Shown here one piece after another: positions 26,518 to 39,322 of a DNA stretch of 39,322 bases. Position 1 is the first letter of the stretch, and each line of letters opens with the position of its first letter. The DNA is taken from positions 1 to 39,322 of the forward strand of contig KB912813.1 in NCBI GenBank assembly GCA_000383815.1. The letters are read 5' to 3'. The position numbers and the translations under genes were made by a program. The notes below the pieces were generated by a model, which was not told where the DNA came from, did no database searches, and saw only the letters and a program-made list of their open reading frames with translations. Origin of the DNA: an actinobacterium SCGC AAA027-J17. GTDB lineage: Bacteria > Actinomycetota > Actinomycetes > Nanopelagicales > Nanopelagicaceae.

Positions 26518-28107
26518 TTACTCGGGTTTGCGCCCCTGCCTTAGTAAGCCATAGGTAACCGCGTCATCTAGTGCCATCGCTGAGGCTGCAATCACATTCT
26601 CATGCACGCCAATTGTGCTCCACTCGCCATTGCCATCACTGGTCTCAACCAAAACTCTAGTTATCGCACCGGTGCCAAGGCGACCTTCCAAAATACGAAC
26701 TTTGTAATCAGTTAACTCAAGCTTTGATAACTCTGGGTAAAACTTCTCTAAGCCGCTGCGAAGTGCGTTATCAATTGCATTAACTGGACCATTTCCAACA
26801 CCAGATGCTGATATTGATTCACCCTTTGCATTTATCTTTACCGTTGCCTTACTAGTTACTTTACCTGAATCATCCTGGTGAACTGTGGTTTGCCAATCTA
26901 GGATTGTGAAAAAGCTTGGCCGCTTTCCAAGCACCTCAGTGCGAAGTAGTAATTCAAAGGAAGCATCTGCTGCTTCAAAGGTGAAACCTTTTCCTTCTAA
27001 ATCTTTAACCTTCTCAACTACTCTGCCAATTAAATCCTTATCCCCACCTAAATCAATTCCTAACTCAACAGATTTCAACTCAATTGAAGCTCTTCCTGCC
27101 ATCTCAGAGACCAACATACGCATATCATTTCCAACAGACTCTGGTGTCTCATGTTGATACATCATTGGATCAACCTTGATTGCAGATGCATGCAGCCCTG
27201 CCTTGTGAGCAAAGGCAGAGGTACCAACATATGGCTGGCGAGCACTTGGCGCTACATTTGTAATCTCAGCTACTGCATGTGAGATACGAAATGCCTCTTG
27301 TAATTTGCCAGCAGGTAAAACAGTTTGTTCCTTTTTCAACTCTAAATTTGCAATGATATTTACTAGATCAGCATTTCCAGTTCGCTCACCATAGCCATTT
27401 AAGGTTCCCTGCACATGGGTAACTCCGGCAGAGATTGCAGCTAGTGAGTTAGCAACTGCGCACCCTGTGTCATTGTGGCAATGGATACCAAGACGAGCCT
27501 TTGAGGCGGTTAATACCTCATGGACAATATTTGATAATTGATCAGGCAACATTCCGCCATTCGTGTCACAAAGGGCCACAACGTCAGCGCCTGCTTCAAC
27601 TGCAGCTTTAACCACCTCAAGTGCGTAAGCCTTATTTGAAAGATAACCATCAAAGAAGTGCTCAGCATCTAAGAAAACTCTTTGTCCACCTGCCTTTAAA
27701 AACTTAATTGAATCGGTAATCATCGCAAGATTTTCATCAAGATGAGTTTTCAGTGCTAGATCAACATGGCGATCATGACTCTTTGCAACCAGAGTTACCA
27801 CCGGTGCTTTTGAATCTTGTAAAGCGCGAAGTAGTAGATCATCTGCCGCCTTTACTCCAGGACGTCTGGTCGCACCAAATGCCACAAAGGTTGCATTCTT
27901 AAGTTTTAACTCTGTTTGGGCTAATTTAAAAAACTCAGTGTCCTTAGGGTTAGCACCTGGCCAGCCACCTTCAATAAAGCCAACACCTAAATCATCAAGG
28001 TGGCGAGCAATAGTTAACTTATCGTGTACCGATAAATTTAAACCCTCTTGCTGGGCGCCATCACGAAGTGTGGTGTCATAGATATGAAATGAATCATTAA
28101 TTGGCAT
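26518..28107 (-). CDS. cimA: Citramalate synthase (LeuA-like)
   Basis: This enzyme condenses pyruvate with acetyl-CoA to citramalate, giving a threonine-independent route to isoleucine. The 529-residue protein has an HMGL-type barrel (IYDTTLRDGAQQEGLNLS, then FIEGGWPGANPKDTEFF), the metal-binding LGIHCHNDTGCAVANSL and the substrate loop QGTLNGYGERTGNADL. A C-terminal regulatory dimer domain (about 390-529) follows. The IEGGWPGANPKD form separates this group from 2-isopropylmalate synthase. It overlaps ilvE by one base (TAATG) and xerC follows after 10 nt. Confidence 0.9.
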   Translation of the reverse strand: MPINDSFHIYDTTLRDGAQQEGLNLSVHDKLTIARHLDDLGVGFIEGGWPGANPKDTEFFKLAQTELKLKNATFVAFGATRRPGVKAADDLLLRALQDSKAPVVTLVAKSHDRHVDLALKTHLDENLAMITDSIKFLKAGGQRVFLDAEHFFDGYLSNKAYALEVVKAAVEAGADVVALCDTNGGMLPDQLSNIVHEVLTASKARLGIHCHNDTGCAVANSLAAISAGVTHVQGTLNGYGERTGNADLVNIIANLELKKEQTVLPAGKLQEAFRISHAVAEITNVAPSARQPYVGTSAFAHKAGLHASAIKVDPMMYQHETPESVGNDMRMLVSEMAGRASIELKSVELGIDLGGDKDLIGRVVEKVKDLEGKGFTFEAADASFELLLRTEVLGKRPSFFTILDWQTTVHQDDSGKVTSKATVKINAKGESISASGVGNGPVNAIDNALRSGLEKFYPELSKLELTDYKVRILEGRLGTGAITRVLVETSDGNGEWSTIGVHENVIAASAMALDDAVTYGLLRQGRKPE

Positions 28108-29192
28108 TAGATAACCCGTTTATTCCAACCATGTTTATCTTCAGCTGTGCCATGCTGAATTGCAAGCAGGGCTGCTCTAATTTGATTTGTGATTGGACCT
28201 GGTTGGCCATCACCTGTTTGCCAGGTGCCGTGAATGCTCTTTGCAACACCAACAGCTGAAACTACTGCAGCAGTTCCACAGGCAAATATCTCAGTTATTT
28301 CTCCTGATTCAACACCATCTCGCCAATCATCAATTGAGATCATCGCCTCTTCAGTCTTATATCCAAGATCTTTTGCCAGGGTTAATATTGAATCGCGGGT
28401 AATTCCTGGAAGTAATGTGCCAGTTAACTTTGGTGTAATTATCTTGGCATCTTTTCCACTTCCCTTAATGAAGTAGAGATTCATGCCGCCCATCTCTTCT
28501 ACCCACTTGCGCTCAACTGCATCAATGTAGGCAACCTGATCACAACCTTCTTTTGCTGCTTGTTTTTGTGCAAGAAGGGATGCTGCGTAATTTCCACCGC
28601 ACTTTGCCTCACCTGTGCCACCGAGCGCTGCTCTTACATACTCAGTTGAGATCCATACGGTTACAGCTTTTGCAGAGTTAAAGTAGGCAGCAGCAGGGGT
28701 AGCAATCAAAATATATGTTGCATGATTTGATGGCCGCACCCCTAAGCCAACCTCAGTTGCGATCATAAATGGGCGGATATATAAAGATTCACCTATCTTT
28801 TTTGGCACCCAACCAGCATCTGCCTTTACCAACTCCTCAACAGTTTTAACAAAGAAATCAATTGGCATTTCAGGCAGTGCAATTCGAGCAGCAGATTTTG
28901 CAAAACGTTTTGCATTTGCATCTGGCCTAAATAGGGAAACTCCACCATCTGGTTGTGAGTAAGCCTTCATGCCTTCAAAGATCTCTTGGCCATAATGAAA
29001 AACCATTGCTGCAGGATCTAATGTAATTGGGCCATATGGTTGTAATTTGGCATCTGCCCAACCTGTTGCCTCACTCCACTGCGCAATCACCATATTGTCG
29101 GTGTAGTACTTACCAAAACCAGGCTCATCAACTCGCTTTGCTCGCTCAGAGGCAGGAACTGGATTTGTATTTGGATTACTAATTACCTTCAT
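28107..29192 (-). CDS. ilvE: Branched-chain amino acid aminotransferase
   Basis: IlvE carries out the last transamination of valine, leucine and isoleucine synthesis using PLP. The 361-residue protein is of the fold IV BCAT type: [43 protein letters not shown], the PLP lysine in [17 protein letters not shown], then [15 protein letters not shown] and [17 protein letters not shown]. It overlaps leuB by 4 nt (ATGA) and cimA by 1 nt, so its synthesis is coupled to both. Confidence 0.96.
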   Translation of the reverse strand: MKVISNPNTNPVPASERAKRVDEPGFGKYYTDNMVIAQWSEATGWADAKLQPYGPITLDPAAMVFHYGQEIFEGMKAYSQPDGGVSLFRPDANAKRFAKSAARIALPEMPIDFFVKTVEELVKADAGWVPKKIGESLYIRPFMIATEVGLGVRPSNHATYILIATPAAAYFNSAKAVTVWISTEYVRAALGGTGEAKCGGNYAASLLAQKQAAKEGCDQVAYIDAVERKWVEEMGGMNLYFIKGSGKDAKIITPKLTGTLLPGITRDSILTLAKDLGYKTEEAMISIDDWRDGVESGEITEIFACGTAAVVSAVGVAKSIHGTWQTGDGQPGPITNQIRAALLAIQHGTAEDKHGWNKRVI

Positions 29193-30222
29193 GAGACTCC
29201 CTTCACTAATGCATCTCCAATTTCAGAGGTTGATCTCTTTTTATCCCCACGTGCTGCTAAATCTTTAGCTACCGCACTTTCCACATCAGTTGCAGCTTGT
29301 GTTTGCCCTAGGTGATTTAACATCATGGCAATTGATAAAACTGTTGCAGTTGGATCGGCTAGATTTTTTCCAGCAATATCTGGGGCTGAGCCATGTACTG
29401 GCTCAAACATCGATGGAAAAGCACCTGTTGGATTGATATTTCCACTTGCCGCTAAACCAATTCCGCCACAGATTGCAGCTGCGATATCGGTAATGATGTC
29501 GCCAAATAGGTTATCGGTAACAACCACATCAAATCGCTCTGGGTTGGTGACAAAAAACATCGAAGCGGCATCAACATGTAGGTAATCAGTGGTCACATCT
29601 GGAAAATCCTTAGCAACCTCATTAAACACCCGAGTCCATAATCCACCAGCTCTAGTTAAGACATTGTTTTTATGTACAAGGGTAAGTTTTTTGCGCGGTC
29701 TATCCATAGCTCGATTAAAGGCATCTCTAATTACTCGCTCAACACCTTTATAGGTATTAATTGACTCTTCAATGGCTAACTCTTTATTTGTGCCCTCATC
29801 TTTTATTGATCCTGCGCCAACATATAAACCTTCAGTTCCCTCACGGACTACAACAAAATCAATTCCCTTATTATTGGTGATTGGTGAGGTAACTCCTGGA
29901 AACAACTTTGCTGGGCGAAGATTTATATAGTGTTCAAAGGCAAATCTAAGTTTAAGTAACAATCCTCGCTCTAATACCCCACTTGGCACAGTTGGATCTC
30001 CAACAGCACCTAATAAAATCACATCAGCTTTTGCAAGCTCTACCATAACTGAATCAGGCAAGGTTTCCTTGGTCTTATGCCAGTAGGCAGCGCCTAACTC
30101 ATAATTAGTTTTCTTAAACTCTAAATCATATTTCTGAGAAACAGCATCTAATACCCGCAAGCCTTGAGTTACTACCTCAGGACCGATGCCATCTCCTGGA
30201 ATTGTGGCTAATTTAAAAGTTT

Positions 30223-30226
<4 letters not shown>
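29189..30226 (-). CDS. leuB: 3-isopropylmalate dehydrogenase
   Basis: LeuB oxidatively decarboxylates 3-isopropylmalate in leucine synthesis. The 345-residue protein has the family opening [37 protein letters not shown], the metal-binding [21 protein letters not shown] and the nucleotide-binding [19 protein letters not shown]. It overlaps serA and ilvE by 4 nt each. The tartrate/malate dehydrogenase subgroup is similar, but the operon of ilv genes favours LeuB. leuA, leuC and leuD are not in the window. Confidence 0.93.
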
Positions 30227-33424
<3,198 letters not shown>

Positions 33425-33425
<1 letters not shown>

Positions 33426-35161
33426 TACAACTCCTGTGAATCCCAAACTGGTGCCATAGATCTAGCAACAGTTATATCGTCATTTGAAGTTCCTGCTGCC
33501 ACCATCGGCCAAACCATCGCATCACGGTGAACATTAAAATCAACCACAACTGGTCGATCATTAATTGCCATCGCATCCTCAATTGTCTTATCAACATCGG
33601 CTGGGCTTTCACACCGCAATCCCACACAACCCATCGCCTCAGCTAATAATTTGAAATCTGGAATCCGCTTTGAGTGCAGATCTGTATTTGAATACCGTTG
33701 GTTATAGAACAAGGTTTGCCATTGGCGAACCATGCCAAGGGACTCATTATTAATTACCGCAACCTTGATTGGAATATTATTTAGAGCGCAAGTTACCAAC
33801 TCCTGGTTTGTCATTTGAAAACACCCATCACCATCAATTGCCCATACCGTTGCATCAGGTGCGCCAACCTTGGCACCCATCGCAGCTGGAACTGCATAAC
33901 CCATAGTTCCCAAGCCACCTGAGTTAAGCCAGGTTCTTGGTTTTTCATATCCAATAAATTGGGATGCCCACATCTGATGTTGGCCAACACCTGCTGCAAA
34001 AATTGTATCTGGGCCTGAGATCTTGCCAATTCTTTCAATTACATATTGTGGTGAGACAGAACCATCTGCTGGTTTGTCATAACCTAGTGGAAACTTTTTG
34101 CGCCAGCCATAAACCTCATTAAGCCAAGGGGTTAAATCTGGCGCAGATTTTGCAAGTGCAACCTTAGTTGCAGGTACTAATACCCGTAGCGTATTTTTCA
34201 AATCTCCAATTAATGCCACATCAGCATGACGATTCTTACCAATCTCAGCTGGATCAATATCGGCGTGAATTATCTTTGCATTTGGCGCAAAGGTAGAAAG
34301 CTTTCCAGTCACGCGATCATCAAATCTTGCACCCAAAGTAATTAATAGATCAGCTTTTTGTAATGCAGTTACCGCTGCCACTGTGCCATGCATTCCTGGC
34401 ATGCCAAGATGTTGTTGATGTGAATCAGGAAATGCTCCACGTGCCATTAAAGTAGTTACAACTGGTGCGCCTGTAACTTGGGCTAATTGCATTAACTCAG
34501 CTGCAGCCTCTGCCTTAATTACTCCGCCACCAACATATAACACTGGCTTTTTTGACTGGGCAATCAAAGCTGCGGCATCTCTTACCGCCTCACTCTTTGG
34601 CTCCATCACTGGGTTATAGCCAGCCAGTGAGACTGTGTGCGGGTAATCAAAGGTTGTCTCTTTTTGCAATGCATCCTTTGCAATATCAACTAAGACCGCA
34701 CCTGGTCGACCAGTGCTTGCAATATGAAAGGCTTCAGCAATTGCTCGTGGAATATCCTTTGGATCGGTAATCAAATAATTGTGTTTTGTAACTGGCATTG
34801 TCACACCGCGAATATCTGCCTCTTGGAAGGCGTCCGTACCAATTGCAGCAGATGGCACCTGACCTGTGATGGCAACAATTGGAACTGAATCCATCTGTGC
34901 ATCAGCAAGTGGTGTTACTAAATTTGTGGCACCAGGACCTGAGGTGGCAATACAAACACCAACTCGACCAGTTGCTTGGGCATAACCAGTTGCAGCATGA
35001 CCTGCCCCTTGTTCATGTCTAACTAATATGTGTCTAATCTTGGAATCAAAGATGGGGTCATAAGCAGGCAGGATCGCACCTCCTGGAATGCCGAACATAA
35101 CTTCGACACCAGCGGCCTCAAGTGCGTTAACTAAACTCTGCGCACCGTTGATCTTGCTCAT
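33425..35161 (-). CDS. ilvB: Acetolactate synthase large (catalytic) subunit
   Basis: IlvB is the thiamine-diphosphate enzyme that makes acetolactate and acetohydroxybutyrate. The 578-residue protein has [39 protein letters not shown] (cofactor Glu), [17 protein letters not shown] (FAD region) and the TPP/Mg site [21 protein letters not shown], then [21 protein letters not shown]. It is the first structural gene of the operon and is preceded by a leader peptide gene and a terminator hairpin (35198-35315), which implies transcription attenuation. Confidence 0.97.
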
Positions 35162-35197
35162 CGCTTCCCTTCTTAAGTTGTGCCCATCTAAAGCAAA

Positions 35198-35221
35198 ACC
35201 CCTCAGTTTTATCTGAGGGGT
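35198..35221 (-). terminator. Attenuator terminator in the ilvB leader
   Basis: On the minus strand ACCCCTCAG, a 6-nt loop and CTGAGGGGT form a perfect 9-bp GC-rich stem followed by TTTTGCTTT, the form of an intrinsic terminator. It lies 37 nt upstream of the ilvB ATG. Its 5' arm can also pair in another way: CGCACCCCTCA (35224-35214) with TGAGCGTGCG in the end of the leader ORF (35256-35247), through CGCAC/GTGCG and CTCA/TGAG. Formation of that pairing would break the terminator. Confidence 0.88.
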
Positions 35222-35240
35222 GCGAACTAACTTTTTCTAG

Positions 35241-35315
35241 TTAGCGCGCACGCTCAATAATCACCACGACCACTGATGTGATCACGATTTGTGAGATAAG
35301 TGAGCTCTTCTTCAT
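35241..35315 (-). CDS. ilvL: ilv operon leader peptide (attenuation)
   Basis: This 24-codon frame starts ATG AAG AAG (35315) and ends TAA (35241). Its product contains QIVIT, then SVVVVIIERAR, with 5 Val and 5 Ile in 24 residues and six consecutive Val/Ile codons (35273-35256). Ribosome stalling at those codons when Val- or Ile-tRNA is uncharged would leave the 3' end of the ORF free to pair with the terminator arm. An AAGG is close upstream of the ATG. The arrangement corresponds to the ilvBNC attenuator described in Corynebacterium. The stop codon lies within a further hairpin, CTAACT-AGAAAA-AGTTAG. Confidence 0.88.
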   Translation of the reverse strand: MKKSSLISQIVITSVVVVIIERAR

Positions 35316-35354
35316 GGCCTTAGTTTCGCAGGTGTTAGATGTAGTAGTCAACTC

Positions 35355-35372
35355 CTGAGATAGCAATCTCAG
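35355..35372. promoter_or_regulatory. Palindrome in the ilvD-ilvB intergenic region
   Basis: CTGAGAT (35355-35361), a 4-nt centre and ATCTCAG (35366-35372) form a perfect inverted repeat with 7-bp arms. On the minus strand it is followed by GAGTTGAC, not a T-run, so it is a poor terminator for ilvD. A possible -10 (TAGGCT, 35384-35379) lies directly upstream, which would put the palindrome at the transcription start of the ilvB leader. It is a candidate operator or an mRNA 5' end hairpin. Confidence 0.4.
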
Positions 35373-35378
35373 TATTTG

Positions 35379-35407
35379 AGCCTAGGCAGATAACGAAAAA
35401 GTATTAA
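35379..35407 (-). promoter_or_regulatory. Possible ilvB-operon promoter
   Basis: On the minus strand TTAATA (35407-35402) and TAGGCT (35384-35379) are 17 nt apart. The -35 overlaps the ilvD stop codon. An alternative -35 TTGACT occurs closer to the leader ORF, but no good -10 lies at the proper distance from it. A promoter between ilvD and the leader ORF is expected because attenuation needs transcription to start there. Confidence 0.3.
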
Positions 35408-37095
35408 TCACAGACCGCACCCTTTGAAGCACTGCCAACTAATTTTGAGTACTTGGCTAATACGCCACGGCGGTACTTATGGGTTAGTGGTTTAAAGTTT
35501 TTTCTGCGCTGATTCATCTCATCTTCATTAACTAAGAGATCTAAGGTGCGCGCCTTTACATCAATTCTTACACGATCACCATTTTTAACAAATGCAATTG
35601 GTCCACCATCTACCGCCTCAGGTGAAACATGGCCAACACATAGTCCAGTTGTGCCACCAGAGAATCTGCCATCGGTTAGCAATAAAACAGATTTACCAAG
35701 ACCAGCACCTTTTATCGCGCCAGTGATCATTAACATTTCACGCATACCAGGTCCACCTTTTGGACCTTCATATCTGATTACTACAACATCACCAGCAACA
35801 ATTGATCCATTCTCCAATGCATCCATTGCAGCTTGCTCTCTTTCAAAAACTTTGGCAGGTCCTTCAAATAGATCAACCCCAATTCCAGCTGTTTTACAAA
35901 CCGCGCCCTCTGGCGTTAATGAACCATTAAGAATTGTTATGCCACCACCGATAGAGATTGGATTTTTAACCGCTTTAAGAATCTCACCATCTGGATCTGG
36001 TGGAGTTATATCCTTTAGATTTTCAGCCATAGTTTTACCGGTAACAGTCAAACACTCACCATGTAAAAGTCCGGCATCAAGTAGGGCTCTTAGAATTACT
36101 GGAATTCCACCGACCTTATCAACATCTGTCATTACATACTTACCAAATGGTTTTAAGTCGCCAAGTAGTGGAACCTTTGCGCCAACTCGCTCAAAATCCT
36201 CAAGAGTTAAATCAACCTCTGCCTCATGGGCAATTGCTAATAGGTGAAGAACTGCATTGGTTGAGCCACCTAATGCCATCAAAATTGTGATCGCATTTTC
36301 AAAAGCTTTTTTAGTCAAAATTTGTCTAGTAGTAATTCCTTTACGGATTAACTCAACTACCGCTGCGCCAGATTTGATTGCATAATCATCACGACGCCGA
36401 TCAATTGATGGTGGTGATGCAGAACCAGGAAGTGATAATCCGATCGCCTCACCAATTGCTGCCATTGTGTTTGCGGTGTACATGCCACCACAAGCGCCTT
36501 CGCCCGGACAAATAGCTCTTTCAATTTTGTCGACCTCAGCCTCTGAAATCAATCCGCGAGCGCAAGCACCCACCGCCTCAAAAGCATCAATGATTGTTAC
36601 ATCTCTACCATCAACCTTGCCCGGCATGATTGATCCTGCGTAAACAAATACCGATGCCACATCTAATCTAGCTGCAGCCATCATCATTCCTGGCAATGAT
36701 TTATCGCATCCGGCAAATGTAACCATGCCATCTAAACGCTCTGCCTGCATTACCGCCTCAACTGAGTCAGCAATTACCTCACGTGATACTAAGGAAAAGT
36801 GCATTCCTTCATGTCCCATTGAGATGCCATCTGATACTGAGATAGTTCCAAATTGCATTGGAAAACCACCAGCTTCAATTACACCTTTTTTAGATGCCTT
36901 TGCCAATCTATCTAAGGACAAATTACAAGGAGTGATCTCATTCCAAGAGGATGCAATACCAATCTGAGCCTTTGCAAAATCCTCATCTTTAAATCCAACC
37001 GCGCGCAACATTCCTCGCGCCGGTGCCCGCTCTAAGCCATCGGTGACTAAGCCAGATCTTGGCTTCATCTTATTTATCGGCTTTTGATCACTCAT
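35404..37095 (-). CDS. ilvD: Dihydroxy-acid dehydratase
   Basis: IlvD dehydrates dihydroxy acids to 2-keto acids in branched-chain amino acid synthesis, using an iron-sulfur cluster. The 563-residue protein has [35 protein letters not shown], the cluster Cys in [18 protein letters not shown] and [16 protein letters not shown], and near the end [23 protein letters not shown]. It starts 9 nt after the gatB stop, so it is probably co-transcribed with gatA-gatB and not directly under the ilvB attenuator. Confidence 0.96.
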   Translation of the reverse strand: MSDQKPINKMKPRSGLVTDGLERAPARGMLRAVGFKDEDFAKAQIGIASSWNEITPCNLSLDRLAKASKKGVIEAGGFPMQFGTISVSDGISMGHEGMHFSLVSREVIADSVEAVMQAERLDGMVTFAGCDKSLPGMMMAAARLDVASVFVYAGSIMPGKVDGRDVTIIDAFEAVGACARGLISEAEVDKIERAICPGEGACGGMYTANTMAAIGEAIGLSLPGSASPPSIDRRRDDYAIKSGAAVVELIRKGITTRQILTKKAFENAITILMALGGSTNAVLHLLAIAHEAEVDLTLEDFERVGAKVPLLGDLKPFGKYVMTDVDKVGGIPVILRALLDAGLLHGECLTVTGKTMAENLKDITPPDPDGEILKAVKNPISIGGGITILNGSLTPEGAVCKTAGIGVDLFEGPAKVFEREQAAMDALENGSIVAGDVVVIRYEGPKGGPGMREMLMITGAIKGAGLGKSVLLLTDGRFSGGTTGLCVGHVSPEAVDGGPIAFVKNGDRVRIDVKARTLDLLVNEDEMNQRRKNFKPLTHKYRRGVLAKYSKLVGSASKGAVCD

Positions 37096-37104
37096 AAGAT
37101 TAGT

Positions 37105-38601
37105 TTATTGCCCTAAATGCTTAAGTAGAAGTTCACGCACTCTAGCTGCATCTGCTTGCCCGCCAGTTAATTTCATTACCGCGCCAATTAGCGCACCAGC
37201 TGCTGGAATATTGCCATCCCTAACTTTTTGCGCAGTCTCAGCAGATGCTGCAATCGCAGTTTCAATCGCCTTCATCAGCTCTGAATCATCTGAGACAACC
37301 TTAAGTCCCCGCTTTGCAATTACCTCACTTGGGGAGCCCTCTTTGGCAATTACGCCCTCAACAACTTGTCGGGCTAATTTGTCAGTTAACTCACCCTTTG
37401 CAATTAACTCAATAATTTGAGCAACATCTTTTACAGTCATTAACTCAGTTGGGGGAACAGCTTTGTCATTTGCAATTCTTGAGATCTCACCTAACCACCA
37501 AGATCTAGCCTTTGTTGGATCTGCGCCAAGTAAAACTGTTTGTTCAACTGTATCTAGCAGCTCAGCATTAACCATTGCATTCATCTCTTTATCTGGCACA
37601 GCCCAAGCAGTTTGCAATCGCTTTCTGCGATCTGCTGGTTTTTCTGGCAATAAAGTACGAAGCTCTTCAATCCATTTTGCATCAGGGACAACTGGTACTA
37701 AATCTGGCTCTGGGAAGTATCGGTAATCCTCAGCCTGCTCCTTTGATCTACCAGGTCTAGTTTCACCACTTTCCTCTAGGAAGTGACGAGTCTCCTGCAC
37801 AATCTTTTCGCCACTTTCTAATCTATTTGCATGTCTAATAATTTCACCTGTTACTGCGCGCTCAACTGAACGAAGTGAGTTAACATTTTTTGTCTCACTT
37901 CTGGTGCCAAGTTTTCCACTGCCAATCTTTGATAATGACAAGTTCACATCACATCTAAGCGAGCCTTGCTCCATCTTTACATCAGAGACTTTCAAGGACC
38001 GCAAAATATCTCGCAATGTTGCAACATAAGCCCGGGCAACTAATGGAGCGTATTTTCCAGTGTTTGGCACAATCTTGGTAACAATTTCAACAAGTGGAAT
38101 ACCTGCTCGGTTGTAATCTAAAAGTGAGTGATCAGCACCATGAATTCGGCCAGTAGCACCACCAACATGTAGTGATTTACCGGTGTCCTCCTCCATATGA
38201 ACTCGCTCAATTTCAACTCTAAATACCTTATTTCCCACATCTGTCTCTACCTCAACATCAAGAAAGCCATTTACGCAGATTGGTTCATCATATTGAGAGG
38301 TTTGAAAATTCTTTGGCATATCTGGGTAGAAGTAATTCTTGCGAGCAAATCTAGAAAATGGTGCGATTGAACAATTCAATGCAAGGCCAATTAATATCGA
38401 GCTTTCAATTGCGCGCTTGTTAACAACTGGAAGTGAGCCAGGAAGTCCAAGACAAACAGGGCAGGTTTGGGTATTTGGTTGGGCGCCAAACTCAGTTGCA
38501 CAACCACAAAACATCTTTGATTTTGTATTTAACTCAACATGCACCTCAAGGCCAAGGGTTGGCTCATAGATTGCTAGTGCAGAATCGTAATTTAAACTCA
38601 T
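37105..38601 (-). CDS. gatB: Aspartyl/glutamyl-tRNA(Asn/Gln) amidotransferase subunit B
   Basis: GatB binds and activates misacylated Glu-tRNA(Gln) or Asp-tRNA(Asn) for amidation with ammonia from GatA. The product is 498 residues from the ATG at 38601, which overlaps the gatA stop by 4 nt (ATGA) and gives [24 protein letters not shown]. The frame could extend to an ATG at 38649 inside gatA, but that adds non-family residues. Motifs are [52 protein letters not shown] and [17 protein letters not shown], plus the C-terminal YqeY-like tail domain (about 350-498). Confidence 0.96.
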   Translation of the reverse strand: MSLNYDSALAIYEPTLGLEVHVELNTKSKMFCGCATEFGAQPNTQTCPVCLGLPGSLPVVNKRAIESSILIGLALNCSIAPFSRFARKNYFYPDMPKNFQTSQYDEPICVNGFLDVEVETDVGNKVFRVEIERVHMEEDTGKSLHVGGATGRIHGADHSLLDYNRAGIPLVEIVTKIVPNTGKYAPLVARAYVATLRDILRSLKVSDVKMEQGSLRCDVNLSLSKIGSGKLGTRSETKNVNSLRSVERAVTGEIIRHANRLESGEKIVQETRHFLEESGETRPGRSKEQAEDYRYFPEPDLVPVVPDAKWIEELRTLLPEKPADRRKRLQTAWAVPDKEMNAMVNAELLDTVEQTVLLGADPTKARSWWLGEISRIANDKAVPPTELMTVKDVAQIIELIAKGELTDKLARQVVEGVIAKEGSPSEVIAKRGLKVVSDDSELMKAIETAIAASAETAQKVRDGNIPAAGALIGAVMKLTGGQADAARVRELLLKHLGQ

Positions 38602-39322
38602 TTTGATCCTGCTAGCTTTGGTGCAAAATCTAGAATTGGTTTGCCCCACTTTGAAAGTAGTGCTGCCTCTAACGCTCCACCAACTAAATACATTCGATCA
38701 TCCTTCATCGCAGGTGACATGATTTGAAAACCAACTGGCAAATTATCTTCCTCAGCTAAGCCACATGGCAGACTCATGCCGCCAATTCCTGCCATATTTA
38801 CTGGAATTGTTGCAATATCATTTAAATACATAGCTAGTGGATCATTACTTTTTTCACCAATTTTAAATGCGGTAGTTGGCGCAGTTGGTGAGACTAAAAC
38901 ATCACATTTAGCAAAGGCATTATCAAAATCTTGCTTGATTAATGTGCGCACCTTTTGTGCTGAACCATAATAAGCATCGTAATAACCGGAAGAGAGCGCA
39001 TAAGTACCAAGAATTATTCGGCGCTTAACCTCACGGCCAAAGCCTGCTTGTCTAGTTAAATTCATTACCTCTTCAGCGCTCTTAACCCCATCATCGCCAA
39101 CTCTTAAGCCAAATCGAATGGAGTCAAATCTTGCTAAGTTTGATGAGCACTCACTTGGGGCAATTAGGTAATAAGCAGCTAGGGCGTACTCAAAGTTTGG
39201 GCAAGAGACTTCAATAATCTCAGCACCTAACTTAACTAACTCAGCAATCGCCTCATTAAATTTATTCTCAACTCCCTTTTGATATCCATCCCCTGATAAT
39301 TGTTTTACAACGCCAATCTTCA
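38598..39322 (-). CDS. gatA: Glutamyl-tRNA(Gln) amidotransferase subunit A, 5' truncated by window end
   Basis: This is the C-terminal part of the amidase subunit that releases ammonia from glutamine. The frame is open to the window edge, with about 240 residues visible ([21 protein letters not shown] at the truncated start). Family stretches are [54 protein letters not shown] and [17 protein letters not shown]. The Ser-Ser-Lys catalytic residues lie in the N-terminal half, outside the window. It overlaps gatB by 4 nt. Confidence 0.95.
   Translation of the reverse strand, partial: KIGVVKQLSGDGYQKGVENKFNEAIAELVKLGAEIIEVSCPNFEYALAAYYLIAPSECSSNLARFDSIRFGLRVGDDGVKSAEEVMNLTRQAGFGREVKRRIILGTYALSSGYYDAYYGSAQKVRTLIKQDFDNAFAKCDVLVSPTAPTTAFKIGEKSNDPLAMYLNDIATIPVNMAGIGGMSLPCGLAEEDNLPVGFQIMSPAMKDDRMYLVGGALEAALLSKWGKPILDFAPKLAGSK

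Noticed and set aside
35546-36247. 233-codon plus-strand frame
   Set aside because: It is an antisense shadow of ilvD; its Ser/Pro/Thr-rich product resembles no family.

Overview
This window looks like a chromosome segment from a low-GC, streamlined actinobacterium. My best guess is the freshwater Nanopelagicales/acI group. That rests on actinobacterial gene neighbourhoods (nusA-ylxR-infB-rbfA-truB-ribF; rpsB-tsf-pyrH-frr-cdsA-rlmN), AT-rich codon use, very tight gene packing (1, 4 and 8 nt overlaps), GTG/TTG starts and a polyamine-uptake cluster. No marker here proves the assignment. I see no rRNA, tRNA, IS element, prophage or CRISPR array, and no gene-free stretch longer than about 265 bases.

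Layout. (1) 1-6.05 kb, plus strand: translation and RNA genes nusA (5' truncated), ylxR, infB, rbfA, truB and the first ~268 codons of ribF. (2) At about 6.04-6.06 kb ribF runs in frame into the C-terminal half of a GABA aminotransferase (gabT), giving a 502-codon chimeric ORF. (3) 6.75-15.15 kb, minus strand: a polyamine uptake and catabolism operon read aldehyde dehydrogenase, potD, potA, potB, potC, a secreted HExxH protein with cysteine repeats, and an agmatinase-family ureohydrolase. The gabT 3' end converges on it with no spacer. (4) 15.3-19.0 kb, minus: an FbpABC-type ferric iron importer with a perfect 28-bp palindrome just upstream. (5) 19.0-24.0 kb, minus: rpsB-tsf-pyrH-frr-cdsA-rlmN, with a structured rpsB 5' leader. 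(6) 24.3-35.3 kb, minus: an attenuator-controlled branched-chain amino acid operon ilvB-ilvN-ilvC-serA-leuB-ilvE-cimA, followed without a gap by xerC and a methyltransferase gene. (7) 35.4-39.3 kb, minus: gatA (truncated by the window end)-gatB-ilvD.

How the genes work together. IlvBN, IlvC, IlvD and IlvE form the common valine/isoleucine/leucine pathway. CimA supplies 2-oxobutyrate precursors from pyruvate, LeuB serves leucine and SerA serves serine. A 24-residue leader peptide containing VVVVII, followed by a terminator hairpin and a competing antiterminator pairing, indicates control of ilvB by charged Val/Ile tRNA. The polyamine cluster would import putrescine or spermidine, make putrescine from agmatine, and oxidise 4-aminobutyraldehyde to GABA. 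The GABA aminotransferase that would follow is the gene broken at the ribF junction.

The most noteworthy points are the ribF-gabT junction (a real inversion or an assembly chimera), the ilvB attenuator, the iron-operon palindrome, the secreted cysteine-repeat HExxH protein translationally coupled to potC, and the rpsB leader hairpins.
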